Shown in pieces: positions 1-12,051 of a DNA stretch of 64,000 nt; position 1 is the stretch's first letter; every line of letters starts with the position of its first letter. Both the position numbers and the translations under genes were made by a program. The notes below the pieces were generated by a model, which ran no database searches, was not told the DNA's origin, and was given only the letters and a program-made list of their open reading frames with translations. The stretch is from Sabellastarte sp. h YS-2021 (taxonomy: Eukaryota > Annelida > Polychaeta > Sabellida > Sabellidae), in NCBI GenBank assembly GCA_964017235.1, contig OZ024933.1, positions 95,695,432 through 95,759,431 on the forward strand, read 5' to 3'.

Positions 1-1815
1 AAATTTCCCCTCCCCAAATATGGCGGCCATTTTGAATTTTCGAATTTTTGCCAAAAATGGCAAAACACAAATTTCCTTCTATCTCCTTAACCGTGCGAGA
101 TAGAGCGATTTCGTCGAAATTTTCGACCCACAGGGTATCTAAGGAATGCAATCTTTGCAATTTTCAAAAAATTTTCCCCTCCCCAAAAATGGCGGCCATT
201 TTGAATTTTCGAATTTTTGCCAAAAATGGCAAAACACCAATCTGCTTCTATCTCCTTAACCGTGCGAGATAGAGCGATTTCGTCAAAATTTTCGACCCAC
301 AGGGCATCTGAGCATTGTGCTCTTGGTAATTTTTACAAAATTTTCCCCTCCCCAAAAATGGCGGCCATTTTAAATTTTCGAATTTTTGCCAAAAATGGCA
401 AAACACAAATTTCCTCCTATCTCCTTAACCGTGCCAGATAGAGCGATTTCGTCAAAATTTTCGACCCACAGGGTATCTGAGCATTGTGCTCTTGGTAATT
501 TTTACAAAATTTTCCCCTCCCCAAAAATGGCGGCCATTTTGAATTTTCGAATTTTTGCCAAAAATGACAAAACACTAATTTGCTTCTATCTCCTTAACCG
601 TGCGAGATAGAGCGATTTCGTCGAAATTTTCGACCCACAGGGTATCTGAGCATTGTGCTCTTGGTAATTTTTCAAAAATTTTCCCCTCCCCAAAAATGGC
701 GGCCATTTTGAATTTTCGAATTTTTGCCAAAAATGGCAAAACACTAATTTGCTTCTATCTCCTTAACCGTGCGAGATAGAGCGATTTCGTCGAAATTTTC
801 GACCCACAGGGTATCTAAGGAATGCAATCTTTGCAATTTTCCAAAAATTTTCCCCTCCCCAAAAATGGCGGCCATTTTGAATTTTCGAATTTTTGCCAAA
901 AATGGTAAAACACAAATTTGCTTCTATCTCCTTAACCGTGCGAGATAGAGCGATTTCGTCGAAATTTTCGACCCACAGGGTATCTAAGGAATGCAATCTT
1001 TGCAATTTTCCAACAAATTTTCCCCTCCCCAAAAATGGCAGCCATTTTGAATTTTCGAATTTTTGCCAAAAATGGCAAAACACAAATTTGCTTCTATCTC
1101 CTTAACCGTGCGAGATAGAGCGATTTCGTCGAAATTTTCGACCCACAGGGTATCGAAGGAATGCAATCTTTGCAATTTTACGAAAAATTTTCCCCTCCCC
1201 AAAAATGGCGGCCATTTTGAATTTTCGAATTTTTGCCAAAAATGGCAAAACACAAATTTGCTTCTATCTCCTTAACCGTGCGAGATAGATCGATTTCATC
1301 AAAATTTTCGACCCACAGGTATTTCAGCATTGTATTCTTGGCAATTTAAAAAAAAATTTCCCGTCCCCTAAAATGGCGGCCATTTTGAATTTTCAAATTT
1401 TTGTCAAAAATGGCAAAACACAAATTTGCTTCTATCTCCTTAACCATGCGAGATAGAGCGATTTCGTCGAAATTTTCAACCCACAGGGTATCTAAGGAAT
1501 GTAATCTTTGCAATTTTCAAAAAATTTTCCCCTCCCCAAAAATGACAGCCATTTTGAATTTTCGAATTTTTGCCCAAAATGGAAAAACACAAACTGGCCT
1601 TAACCGTGCACAATAGAGTTATTTCGTTGAAATTTTCGACCCATAGGGTATCTAAAAAATGTACTCTTGGCAATTTTCAAAAAAATTTCCTTTTCCCAAA
1701 AATGGCGGCCATTTTGAATTTTCAAATTTTTGCCAAAAATAAAAAAACAGGAATTTGCTTCTATCTTCTTAACCGTGCCAGATAGAGTGATTTCGTCAAA
1801 ATTTTCAACCCAACC
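1..1815. repeat. 169-bp tandem satellite array (about 10.7 copies)
   Basis: Head-to-tail units of 168-171 bp. The landmark ATGGCGGCCATTTTGAATTT recurs near 19, 188, 358, 527, 696, 865, 1036 (ATGGCAGCC), 1205, 1373 and 1542, and a divergent last unit sits near 1703. Other constant parts are CTTAACCGTGCGAGATAGA and TTTTCGACCCACAGGG. The array enters from the left edge, so its full length is unknown. Copies become more divergent to the right, as expected at an array border. Short open frames of about 74 residues recur in every unit only because the unit lacks stops; 169 is not a multiple of 3 and no protein family is recognisable. Confidence 0.95.
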
Positions 1816-1835
1816 AATGCAAAAAGGCATGAAGC

Positions 1836-2736
1836 TGAAATAATTTACATCTACACTAACAAATATTTAAGCATCATTGATATATTTTACAAATGAAACA
1901 GGGTCTTGTAAGACTACTGTACAATTTGGGCAAAAGGTTCATGGGTGGACATTACACATGATAATGTGTGTTCTTCTATGCTATCCTGTTTCTATTCGCA
2001 TCTACTATCAACAGGGCGGCCGATTTCTAGTTAAAGCCTCTCTTACATCCAAGCGCACATTTTTCCATGTGCTCTCTACAGACAAAAATTGACCAAATTA
2101 CAAGTGACTCTCTTTTTCTTACATATTTTTTTTGTATTAAAACCCCAGAGCAAAGTGTAGTATTGCCAGACTTGTAAACACTTGACTACTGAAGCATGTT
2201 GTGACCAGTACAAGAGTTGACACACATTTCACATGCATTACTGCCAGAAACTGCATGTTAATTAAAATCAGTTATTCACTTGGGAAGAAGTTGCATGTAT
2301 GGTAAAGTGCTGGAATCTTTTACAAGTTCAGTTGTTGTGGATTTATTTTGGATATGTGTCTGCTTTACAGATTCATAATTTCGTAAAAAAAAACATAATG
2401 TGAAAATGATACATTTTAAAAATCAGTTATTGCCTTATTTTGCAATTTAGTTAAGTGCTTGCAAAGAAGTTGATGTGGCAACTAAATTAGCATATTTTAG
2501 CATTGTATGGTATGACTCTGTATAACTCTAATAACTCAGTCATAAAAAATAGTAAAAAAATTGGTTGATAAAGATAATTACAACACAAAAGTGTACTTTT
2601 TAAATGCAAGCATTTTCTGACTTCTGTCCAAGATTTTAGGACTTACTGGCTGTGTTGGTGAATCCAGTTGCATGAATCAGTGGTTCGGTTTATAACAGAA
2701 TTTTTTATGTTAGATAAGAAAGTCACTGAAATATTA
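1836..2736. other. AT-rich spacer, no gene seen
   Basis: Unique-looking AT-rich sequence between the satellite and the next minisatellite. I see no coding frame with recognisable content, RNA gene or repeat here. Confidence 0.6.
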
Positions 2737-3132
2737 TCATGTTATATTATCCCACTTACCTCGATTACTGACCTATATTATCGTGTTATATTATCCTACT
2801 TCCCTGGATTACTGACTTGTATTATCATGTTATATTATCCCACTTTCTTAGATTACTGACCAATATTATCATGTTATATTATCCCAAATCCCTGGATTAC
2901 TGACCTATATTATCACATTATATTATCCCACATCCCTGGATTATTGACCTATATTATCGTGTATATTATCCCATTTCCTGGATTAATAACCTATATTATC
3001 ATGTTATATTATCGCATTTCCTGGATTACTGACCTATATTATCATGTTACATTATCCCACTTTCCTGGATTACTGCCCTATATTATCATGTTATATTATC
3101 CCACTTCCCTGGATTACTGACCTATATCATCA
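2737..3132. repeat. 44-bp minisatellite (about 9 copies)
   Basis: Units of 43-44 bp built from GGATTACTGACCTATATTAT followed by CATGTTATATTATCCCACTT. The GATTACTGACC landmark recurs near 2762, 2806, 2850, 2894, 2938, 2982, 3024, 3068 and 3112 with scattered substitutions. Confidence 0.9.
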
Positions 3133-3135
3133 TTT

Positions 3136-4616
3136 GACTATCACTTTTGCCAATTTAGCGCACTGATTTTCCCTGTGTTGGGAAGATATTGTGCCTGCAA
3201 AGCAGTAATAATCAGTGCTTATTATCAATAATCAGTACTTATAACACTCTTCTTATTATCCTTCTCATTATTCGTTTTAGAAGTCTAAGCCTTCCCATGT
3301 ATTTAAAAATTCCAAGAAAGTGTTCTTTGATCTTTTGGAAAATACTAAGAATGAGACTAATTCCAGCTTGTCACACTGTTTTATAAAGTCGCATATATCT
3401 TTTTGAACTTTGTGTTTCTAAACAAAGATTCTTTTTCCCAAAAATATTCAGTTAATAGAAGTTCTTCTTTAGATAAAACCTGAAATTCAGATCTTTATTA
3501 TTTCTTGTTTAAATTACCGTTGTTATTAATATTTGTTGCAAACTATGGTCACTGCGCTCTGAAAGGCCTATGTTTTTGTATGCACACCAACCCCCTAGCA
3601 CCCACCCCGTAATGTTATATTTTTGCCATTTCCCATTTTATTTCCATTCACACTGGACTTTATTCTAGTTGGCGTATACCAAATTTGAGTGACTAGACTC
3701 TGGCCCAGTTTTCTCAGTATACCTGGCCAGTGTTATTCACATTACTACCAATCCCCAACTTTTGCACATATTTGTTCATACTGCCCATGGGTGTTTCAGA
3801 GAGGTGGATATGCTAGTTGTCTATATCTTGCATGTGGTGTAAATATATAAATAAATGTTTATCTATTAGCTCATTTGTGTGTTCTTATCTATGCTGGCTG
3901 ACAAAGTGGCTGACATATTTTCATTGGCATACAACTCTGGTCCAGTACATGTCCTCATCTTCTCTCTTAACTACTACACATACAGAATATTGATGGTTTT
4001 ATGATAAAAATATATGATATATATATCTATATTACTGTTTTAAAAATATTCCAGCATCCCATTACTATTTCAAAAGTATTCTAACATCCTCTTCAATATT
4101 CTATTGTCCCGCTTGAGCCTTTTGGAATTGGACCACCAAATCTGAAGATTTACAGTCTTGTAGCAATGGTTTTCCCCACCTTGCATATTTGTAATGACCC
4201 ACAGTATTAACAATACAATATCCCAATGATTTAATAAAAATCACCTGTCCATGTGATGTTCTCCCCTGAACCACCTTGGAGGTGACGGTTTATGATTTGT
4301 TTATCCCAAGGGCAATTGGAATTGCTATGTGAATAGTTTCTTTTTCCTATTTTTATTGGTGGACATTTATTTAATGGGTGCTGTAAGGTACAAACAACGC
4401 ACAGACAGGTCTTGAAATACATCTTATTATAAAACGGACACCTGCGCAGTCGACGAAAATGCGTCTCTGCACATTTCGTGAGAGTACTTTTATAGAGGAA
4501 CAAATGTACGCTGTTTCAATCTGCGAACATGGTTGCGCAACATAATCTCAAAAATAAAATTGAAAAGAAACAAAATCAGTGAACATTGGATAAAACTACA
4601 AAAATCGTTTTATAAT
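3136..4616. other. spacer, no gene seen
   Basis: AT-rich sequence with short frames only. The minus-strand frame at 4231-4503 has no recognisable motif and is not called. No RNA gene or clear repeat was seen. Confidence 0.55.
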
Positions 4617-4770
4617 AGAAATAAACTACTTTTGCTTGGACTTTATTGGCGATTCAATCACAAAAATACCCTCTAAATAAAGGACTCGTGCCTTTGGCCC
4701 TCGTCCTTTATTTGAGGTTATTTTTGTGATTGAATCGCCAATAAAGTCCGCGCATACGTAGTTTATTTCT
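4617..4770. repeat. long near-perfect inverted repeat (foldback hairpin)
   Basis: Left arm 4617-4685 and right arm 4703-4770 are reverse complements over about 68 bp. The central part (GACTTTATTGGCGATTCAAT and beyond, through CACAAAAATA) pairs almost without mismatch. The loop is only about 17 nt, TCGTGCCTTTGGCCCTC. Transcribed, it would form a hairpin of more than 60 bp. It may be a foldback MITE or a folded-back duplication; no clear target-site duplication was found. Confidence 0.9.
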
Positions 4771-5486
4771 ACACTATTCATTACATTTAATATACTGGGT
4801 AATTTCCCAAATGCCGGCTTGGTCCATTTCCTATCACACCTACTGGCTTGGGTTCCTGCCTGTGTGAGGCTGTTTGCTTTTTAAGCCAACTGTTGAAAGA
4901 GTGGAAAATATATTAAAGAAGATTATAATGGAATTTTTTCTTGGATAATAGAAGGCCCACAAAGTGGAAGAGACATTTTATCATAAAACGGAAGGAAATA
5001 ATAGATAGTAGACCTGTGTTTATGAAATTGAATATTTGGATGAAATAGAGTCTTCGTAAAGTAAAAACTCTCACTGATCTAAGATGTGGACTGTTGGGTG
5101 GTTTGCATGTAACTAATTGGCCTATTATGGTAGATTGATGTGTCTAACATCCATCTGCCAACATTTTGGTTTTTAGACTGTCAATTTGACTGGGCAGTAA
5201 GATACCACCTGGGCTAGGTCGCTTTTGAAATTAGTGCATCTGTCTATCCGTGCATCCGTCCATCAGCATGTTGGTTTCCAGACACTAACTCGAAGATTCC
5301 TTTGCTAATCAATTAGAAATTGGACAGGGTGGTAGGACAAAATCTGGGCTAGGCTGCTTTCGAAATTGGTACCAGTCAGCTTCTCTGTCTGTATGTATGT
5401 CCTTCAACTTTTTAATCCCAGCCCATAAAGGCTGGGGTAATAGTCGTCCCCTGTGCTCTCCGGGCAGTGGCAGCAGGCATAAAGCT
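4771..5486. other. spacer with dispersed repeat pieces
   Basis: No gene seen. The phrase CACCTGGGCTAGGTCGCTTT near 5205 returns in variant form near 5345 and again near 6657, so this is an old dispersed repeat. A small perfect hairpin, CCCAGCC-CATAAA-GGCTGGG, lies at 5417-5436. Confidence 0.55.
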
Positions 5487-5980
5487 TGTGGGTGTTCCAC
5501 AGCCTAAACCCAGCAAAGGATTTTCACCAAATGTTTTGGGTATGTTAAACCCATGAGAATCTAGAGCTGATTAGGTTTTGGTGGGTACCTAGCAACAACT
5601 GTTGCCATGGCAACACTTTTAAGATTTTGGGGTCTTAAAGTTTGTGGGTGTTCCTTAGCCTAAACCCATGCACAGATTTTCACTACATTTTCAGGGTATG
5701 TTTACTCCAAGAGGATCACTAGAGCTTATTAGTTTTTTTTTTTTTTTTTTTTTTTTTGGGGGGGGGGGGGGTATTTAGCAACACCTGTTGCCACGGCAAC
5801 ATTGTGAATATGTTTGGGTTTTAACATTTGTGGGTGTTCCACAGCCCAAAACTGATTTATGGATTTTCATCAAATTTTCAGGATATGTTAACCGAAACAG
5901 GATCTGCAGGTGAGTAGGTTGGGATGGTATCTGACAACACCTGTTGCCATGGCAACACTTTAAATACTTTTCGGTCTTAA
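5487..5980. repeat. three degenerate copies of a 157-186-bp unit
   Basis: Each unit starts with GTGGGTGTTCC (5487, 5644, 5830), continues with ATTTTCA(C/T)CA and a GGATATGTT-like stretch, and ends in GCAACACCTGTTGCCATGGC or a variant. The middle unit is expanded by a homopolymer run, T25 then G14 at 5733-5771. That run is a likely site of length polymorphism or assembly error. Confidence 0.8.
5601..5956. promoter_or_regulatory. three X-box-like palindromes (GTTGCCATGGCAAC)
   Basis: GTTGCCATGGCAAC lies at 5601-5614 and 5943-5956, with a one-base variant GTTGCCACGGCAAC at 5787-5800, one per repeat unit. This matches the symmetric binding site known for RFX-family transcription factors (GTNRCC, 0-3 nt, RGYAAC). 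The sequence match is direct; binding in vivo is inference, and the sites may simply be carried by the repeat. Confidence 0.5.
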
Positions 5981-7708
5981 ACTTCTTAATTGAAAAAGGG
6001 GCACAATTAAACAGATGTTACTACAGCTGTTTTTTAATCTCCCACCAGTCAAGGCCAGGGTTGGGAGATCATGAAACGCCTTCCATGGTTGTGTGCATGT
6101 GTGGGTGTGCATGCATGTGTGCATTTGTCATATTTTTAAATCAAGCTTTATATCTCATTCAGTTATGAAGATATCTTCACCAAATTTGCAGAGAATGTTT
6201 ACAGCTGTGAAAACATGTCTGTGAAAAATTATGGTACTCATTTAAAAAAAACATGGCCGCCATAGCCGATTGTTGGAAAATCATTGATATGTTCTAAAAT
6301 TTAAAATATTGCAGCTAGCTGTGTCAGATTTGCACAAAATGTAAATGGCTAGGAAAGCTTCCCTGAGAGTAATTTTGGCCTTGTTTTGAAAACAAAATGG
6401 CTGCCATATCACATCTTTTATGTCAAATGGGGTGGGGCATATCAAAAGCCCAAACATCTCAATTATCATTGGACCAAGGGGTTTGGAATGAGAAAACAAC
6501 TTCTTGGAAATTGTGGTCTGCAAATCTTTTGCAAGTGTCAGATTTGACCTTCGGCCCATGCTTCAAAGTCATGTGGGGTCATTATGCTAAAGGGGCCTTA
6601 TATCTCCCTTAAAATTGGTTCTAGAACTTCAAAATATGAAAACAACTTATGATACCACCTGGGCTAGGCTGCTTTTGAAATAGGTGCCATTTTTGAAAAA
6701 CAAGATGCCCACCATGGCCTCAGTCTTGAAATTCCGTTTCTAGACTCTAACTCAAAGACACTTCTGCCTATCAATTTATATTTTGGACAGAATGAAATTT
6801 GTTGCTTCACCCTATTCCTGATACCAATTGTGCATACCCCATTTTTGGCGTCTATAACCCCACTTTTCATATTTTAATAATGATTTTTTTAATCAGTTGC
6901 AGTTATGCCAGGTTTGTACTTATACAGGAAATAATTATAAAATTATGCGAATTACTTCAGTAGCTCACTGAAAAGGCCAGCTCCACTGGCGATTGTTCAA
7001 GAGATTATGTAAAATGTGTTCATATAAAGCATCCCTTTTCCAAGATGTACAAACGTCAAGAGATAAATGCAATCTGCACAACGCACTCATATCATACATG
7101 TAAATGTTTCAATATTCCCACGATGTAGCTATTTTGAGCAACTAAACACTGGTTCAAAAGTATGTTAGACCAAATACATACAAGTTAGACCTGTATAATT
7201 CAACCATTGGATTTTTATTAAAAAGCTGTGTTCCGGACAATTAATTGTGTTCACGAGAGTAACATTTATGAAGTCAGTGAATAAGAGAAATTCCTGAAAA
7301 TAAAAACGTAATAGATCTTGTCTGATGTCCCTGATCCTTCACTTGGTTCTAGTGGTCGTCCTGACCTATTTTTACGATAACCAATCCTTTATACATACCA
7401 ATTACTTGCGTCTGAAGTTTTATGTTGACTAACAATTTACATTTTACAAGAGCAGCACTCAAGTCCTACAAAAAGTATGGCAAGAAAATTACAAAGTAGT
7501 CCATCTTTGTGAACACTAAATCTACATAAAGTAATCTGTTATCACGTTGTTTACATTTTTATTAGATACGTTGAGATTTATTATTATGTCAAGATGAGTC
7601 CTGTCTGCCAGTTATTTTTCACTTTAGAATACAAGATTTTTGGAGTTCCATATGTATGGGTTGGAAATGAAAAATGCTGATTCTTTTAACTAAAAAAATA
7701 TAAAACGA
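5981..7708. other. spacer with dispersed repeat remnants
   Basis: No gene seen. Segments such as AACATGGCCGCCATAGCC (about 6251) and AAAATGGCTGCCATATCA (about 6395), and 6650-6810 (related to 5190-5390), point to old dispersed repeats. 6900-7700 is featureless AT-rich sequence. Confidence 0.5.
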
Positions 7709-8116
7709 CTATCTTGATTGGTTTTGCAACCAAGTTTGGGCATCCATTTCATTTGGAAATTGTGGTCTTATCCTTGGCTCACAGTGACGTAATAGGTAAC
7801 AGACTTGTCTCTCTCCCCTTATACCCCATTCCCACTGCCTATCTGCATCATCGTCAAGACGATTCCTTTTTGGTGGGAAGGGCAGAGGTGAACTGTCAAC
7901 ACAGTCCCTTTTCGTGGCTATACGTCCCCACATGTCACCCATTCTAGACATAGTTTCAGCCATTTTAGCTATGTGAGCCTCTAATTGGCTTAATGTTTTA
8001 CTGGTGGATTGCTCCCCAGATACGTGGGTGGATTGCTCCCCCAATAGATTGTCAACATCCTCATCAACATGAGGACACTCATCAACATGAGCATAGTCAA
8101 CATTTTTATCAGCCAT
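7709..8116 (-). CDS. unrecognised 135-residue open frame, possibly from a transposable element
   Basis: The first in-frame ATG on the minus strand is at 8116-8114; the frame ends at 7709. The N-terminal third is acidic and repetitive (HVDECPHVDEDVDNLLGEQS). A likely coiled-coil or helix follows (SQLEAHIAKMAETMSRMGDM), then a basic patch PPKRNRL and a C-terminal WLQNQSR. I do not recognise the family; the composition resembles the N-terminus of gag-like or other transposon ORFs. About 300 bp upstream on the same strand lies a repeat found three times in the window that contains a TATA-like box and a consensus splice donor (see 8413-8886). This frame may therefore be the coding exon of a mobile element. 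It could also be chance. Confidence 0.35.
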   Translation of the reverse strand: MADKNVDYAHVDECPHVDEDVDNLLGEQSTHVSGEQSTSKTLSQLEAHIAKMAETMSRMGDMWGRIATKRDCVDSSPLPFPPKRNRLDDDADRQWEWGIRGERQVCYLLRHCEPRIRPQFPNEMDAQTWLQNQSR

Positions 8117-8412
8117 AGTTGTGTAGAAATAATTGGACAACAGATATTATATAATCCCAGTACAGTAAGGGTGCACATACAAGTTTAATATCCAAATAAC
8201 ATGAAAGTTCTATATCCAAAAACAAAACACATAAAAGTTCTATATTAAAAATAAATCACACTAACAAACACTACAGTTTTTTATGTTCTTGGAAAAGTTT
8301 TTTAATTTCTTAACACAAGGGTGAACACCAAGAAAGCAGGATGTAAAGTGAAGCCAGTTAGTGGAATGTTATCTCATGAAATTCCAGAGTGACAGATTGA
8401 TGTGAGTTAGAA

Positions 8413-8886
8413 CCTGTGATTAGAAGTTTTACTCCGTGGCCAGAACCGCCTCCCTGGACACCTGGTATATCCATAAGGTATCATGCGCATGGCCAATGAT
8501 TGGAACGTGTAACTGTAACTAACAGCTAGGATTGCAGTAAGACGAGAGTGGTATAAACAGAGAGACAACCTCCATCTACCTCCACTCACCTTATGTTGCC
8601 GGCGCACTAATGTATTACACCCAAAACATGACCGAGTAACAACCTTATATTAACCGTGGACCACACCTTCAGTTACCGTGTAAAAAATTCTTCTGCGTAT
8701 GCTCACGGTTCCAAATTTCGGAGGCTGAAATTTTAAACATTTTCGTAGGTGGTTCAAGGAATTTGGCGGTTCGCCAATGTGTAACAAGTTCGCTTATGCA
8801 TGTCCGATGGTATTTGAAGAACAGGGGCGTTTTGCCCAACACCTACTACAACGGGATATACTGCCTTTAGTGTGAATGGGGTATTT
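8413..8886 (-). repeat. copy 1 of a promoter-like interspersed repeat
   Basis: Homologous to 34026-34572 (same orientation in the window) and 36697-37240 (inverted). Read on the minus strand, the shared core runs from a CACACTA-type end (near 8870), through an AGGTGTGGTCCACGG segment and a TATA-like TTAATATAAGG, to ACATAAG|GTGAGT, a consensus 5' splice site. Conservation of TATA and donor in all three copies suggests the 5' end (promoter plus untranslated exon) of a transposon gene on the minus strand. A possible acceptor, TTTTTGGATATAG, lies near 8212. The element class is not established. Confidence 0.5.
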
Positions 8887-8889
8887 AGT

Positions 8890-9394
8890 CGCGAGTATGA
8901 AAGACTCATAAGAAAAACCACATATCTAAGAAATAAACGTTAGAGAATCAGCTGCCCCATATATCTCCCCCAACCCCTCCATCCCCGACATTTAGTACAC
9001 CATATAAGGGTTTGTAAGGAGATATTTCAAACCTTTAAAAATGTGGTCCCAATCAAAAAACATGTTCTGAGTTGTGTCAAACTGCCCGAAACAGGGCCTA
9101 CCTGCTTGTGAAACCCTCTGAATCACACTGTGTACATCCTGCGCAAATACCAGGTGGACTGAACAACACCCGAAGGTAAACACACCCATTTGTTTGTACC
9201 TCATGACCTCAGCATGCAACGGTTTGGCTTCGGTATAAAACCTGTATGCAGCACTAACGATACTAGGTGATATGATCCAATTAATACAGTTACAACTCGT
9301 ATGACATACTATGTCTGTTTGCACCGATAAGACAATACAGAAGGATTTTGATTCAAAGAATTCTCCATCTTATATTGAATGTAATTCTAATTTG
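8890..9394. other. spacer, no gene seen
   Basis: A 110-residue minus-strand frame covers 8992-9324 but shows no recognisable motif. Nothing else was supported. Confidence 0.5.
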
Positions 9395-9470
9395 ACTTTT
9401 ATAGCGCTTAATCTCCACTGAGTAGTGGACTCTAAGGCGCAACAAGACAATAGCAATAGGCAACTTCAAA
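9395..9470 (-). repeat. LINE/SINE 3'-tail remnant
   Basis: Reverse complement reads GCGCCTTAGAGTCC, then GATTAAGCGCTATAAAAGTC. This is the same 3' tail as the LINE fragment ending near 14690, so it is a truncated retroposon 3' end on the minus strand. Confidence 0.65.
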
Positions 9471-9990
9471 GTCCAGGGACAAAAAACAGGTCGGCACCAC
9501 GGAGAAGCCATAAGAAAGAAATCAGTAGGTTTGTAAGTATATGACACACAGAGCCACATTTAAAATAAATAAAACTTCCTTATATCTGGACTATTTATAA
9601 ATTTCTTTCGCACTATTAGTGTAAAGAGGGATTGCATCTGAGCATGTCATATCTTAGTATATCATATCTAAGCTTGTTAAGGCTCTCTGAAGAACATATG
9701 TATAACAAGCAGGGTCTGACACAACACAGAACCCCCGCCAAGTAGTAAGGTTGTAAAATATTCTGGATCTTCGGTTATACAATCCTGATGCATGCGGATG
9801 TTGCTGAAAACCTAGCCTGGCGTTCCAGGGTGTCTGAATCATAATGCAAACATGATGTATTTTTGTCATAATGCACTCTATCAGGAACCTCTAGTCTGGG
9901 AAACCGAGTTCTCCTCAGCTAGCTGAGCCAAGTAAATATATGAGAACATCATGAAAAATAATTATAGTGTAATCAAATGCAACGGTCTTA
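9471..9990. other. spacer, no gene seen
   Basis: Unique-looking sequence with short frames only. Confidence 0.5.
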
Positions 9991-9993
9991 GAG

Positions 9994-10296
9994 GCAGCAG
10001 AGATGGACAGGGTTAGCGAGGAGGTGAGAAGGAAGAGATGAAGCTGGATAGGGCATGTCCTAAGGAAGGATCAGCAAGATGATTGTGCTGTGGTCCTTGG
10101 ATGGACACCAGAAGGGAGAAGGAAAAGAGGCCGTCCAAAAACAACTTGGCTAAAAATGGTGGAGGTGGAGAGAAACAGTGCTGGGGCACATAGAACCTGG
10201 CACGCCGTGCAGCCGCAGATTGGCAACAATGGAAGAAGGATGTTCGAGCCTTGTGAGCCTCCTGGTACAGACAGAATTAAGGTAAGGTAAGGCATC
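9994..10296 (+). pseudogene. 3' end of a non-LTR (RTE-like) retrotransposon reverse transcriptase
   Basis: The frame reads RRKR-stop-SWIGHVLRKD then LGWTPEGRRKRGRPKTTW, a C-terminal signature common in invertebrate RTE-like endonuclease/reverse-transcriptase ORFs. One in-frame TGA (about 10038) breaks it, and the sequence is 5' truncated, as is usual for LINE copies. It ends in a short AAGGT-type repeat (AAGGTAAGGTAAGG, about 10280-10293), typical of the 3' end of such elements. Clade assignment is from family knowledge and not certain. Confidence 0.75.
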
Positions 10297-10309
10297 AAAC
10301 AGTTGTGCC

Positions 10310-10520
10310 TATACTATACATATTAACGCCCGTGGAAAGGCTACTGAAAACCACACACACACAAAATAATTCCGGATTTGCAATTCGGATAATCTTTAAA
10401 GTGGACAAAGCCACAAGTAGACCCCAACCTTTGTGTGAAACCATGACCCTGATTCGATGCATAGTTTTGGAGTTATGCACAGACAAGCAAACGGATGCGA
10501 TTACAATACCATCACCATCA
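10310..10520 (+). repeat. remnant of an interspersed repeat family
   Basis: Contains ACCATGACCCTGATTCGATG then TTTTGGAGTTATGCACAGACAAGC. The same order occurs at 12352-12590 (ATGACCCTGATCCAATACATG, TTCGAGTTATG), 35036-35410 and 38242-38770. Only the 3' part is preserved here. Confidence 0.6.
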
Positions 10521-10524
10521 ATTA

Positions 10525-12039
10525 TGGGCCACAGAGATTGCTGCAGTATTTCTGTATGTACTGCAGCTGTTAGAAAACCACACCAGATTTATGCAAGACA
10601 AATCAAGACACTACCTTGCCGTCAAGGTAGAGACGCCACTAACTCTATAGTCTCAATGGTGGATTTTTTTAAATCATCAAGAACATTAGAATCATGTAAA
10701 AACTGCATTATTATGCAGTTGGATTGATGGAAGGTGACAAAGCTTTGCCAATTCCCTGCCCAGGGAAAAGAAACAATATTTTACTGAATGGTGTTTTAAC
10801 GGGGGCTTTTCTTCCTGATAACATTTGTGGCAAAATTTAAGACAGAAATTATGACAGAAGTCAAAACTCATTCTGATAAATTAATGTGTTCAGGTATAGT
10901 TCTATGTATGCTAGTGTATGTTATACAAGGTGCTTTATACGAGTACGTTATTATAGTATTTTGACTTTTTACTGGATTTTTTCCCCATCTGTGTGGGTTG
11001 GAGGGCATTGTATACGACTATGATTTCATTTCTTCGCTGCTTTAGTACTTGGATGATTAACAATCATAAAAAAACAAGTGCAAGTGAGGAATTTTTCGTT
11101 CAAGTTATGGCAATGTTAAGGTGAAAAAGCAGCCGTGAATTTAGAAGTAAATATTTTCCTGGTCCCATATCTGTACCACATCGTACTTGTAATTGGTTTC
11201 TCTAGTTGATTGTTGACACATAATTTACTTTTCACAAGTGGGACACTTGAGATATACTTGAATCACCTCCACAGAAAAAAAAACCACAACTACTTCACCT
11301 TTAGCTCAAGTCATATAATTTTCTTTGTGGTCTTTAGTATAAGATCTCTTAAATCTTAAATATTTATTATGTGTCAGTGTAAGCCAAATACCTTTGAGGA
11401 GATTTTAAATACTTGCAAAAAGGTTATTGTAACTGAACAAAATGTCTTTATAGTACAATACAATGTATTTATACTTGCATCAGATTTTTGTTTTTCACTT
11501 TGGATCTCAAGAATCGGGATTTCTACAGTCAGTTCAGTAACTTTAGGTAGGATAGATGTACCACTTATAAAACGGAGATAAATTATTTTTATGATTTACT
11601 TTCAAATTCTGTTTTGGAATTCTTCCAAAGCAGTTCTTGAGATATCTTGGAAGAGATACAGGTCAAGTAACACCTATGTAGTCCAAGCAACATTATTGAA
11701 CAAGGTTGAAATGTGTTTGGGTCTCAATGCATAAGCCGCAAGGCAATCAGAAACACGAGTAGTACACTAAAGTCGTGCATAATTTATGAAATTCTGGAGA
11801 CAAAACAAGGGTGAACTGCAACAGGGGTAGAGCACTAGAATTTTTGAAAATCTAATGAGAAAAAAAACAAATTCCTAGTCAGATACATCCCATATACCAG
11901 GCCTAGAACTCAGACGGTCACCCATCCAAATACTAACATAGCCCGTGATGAGACTGGTACACATCCACGTTATGCCCAAAAAAACGTGAAAGTCCGGTGA
12001 CAAAACAACAACAAAATGATTATCTCTGGCTCTAGGAGA
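10525..12039. other. spacer, no gene seen
   Basis: AT-rich. A short perfect hairpin CTACCTTG-CCGT-CAAGGTAG lies at 10611-10630. No coding frame with recognisable content. Confidence 0.5.
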
Positions 12040-12051
12040 GAGAGCCTCTCT

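Noticed and set aside
1-1815. CENP-B-box-like motif in the satellite (TTTCGTCGAAATTTT)
   Set aside because: The essential CGGG half of the box is missing in every unit.
2737-3132. CRISPR-like array
   Set aside because: Units are contiguous with no unique spacers; it is a eukaryotic minisatellite, as are the 40-, 42- and 43-bp arrays.
8992-9324. 110-residue minus-strand frame
   Set aside because: No motif, no supporting promoter or splice context, and not related to other window sequences.
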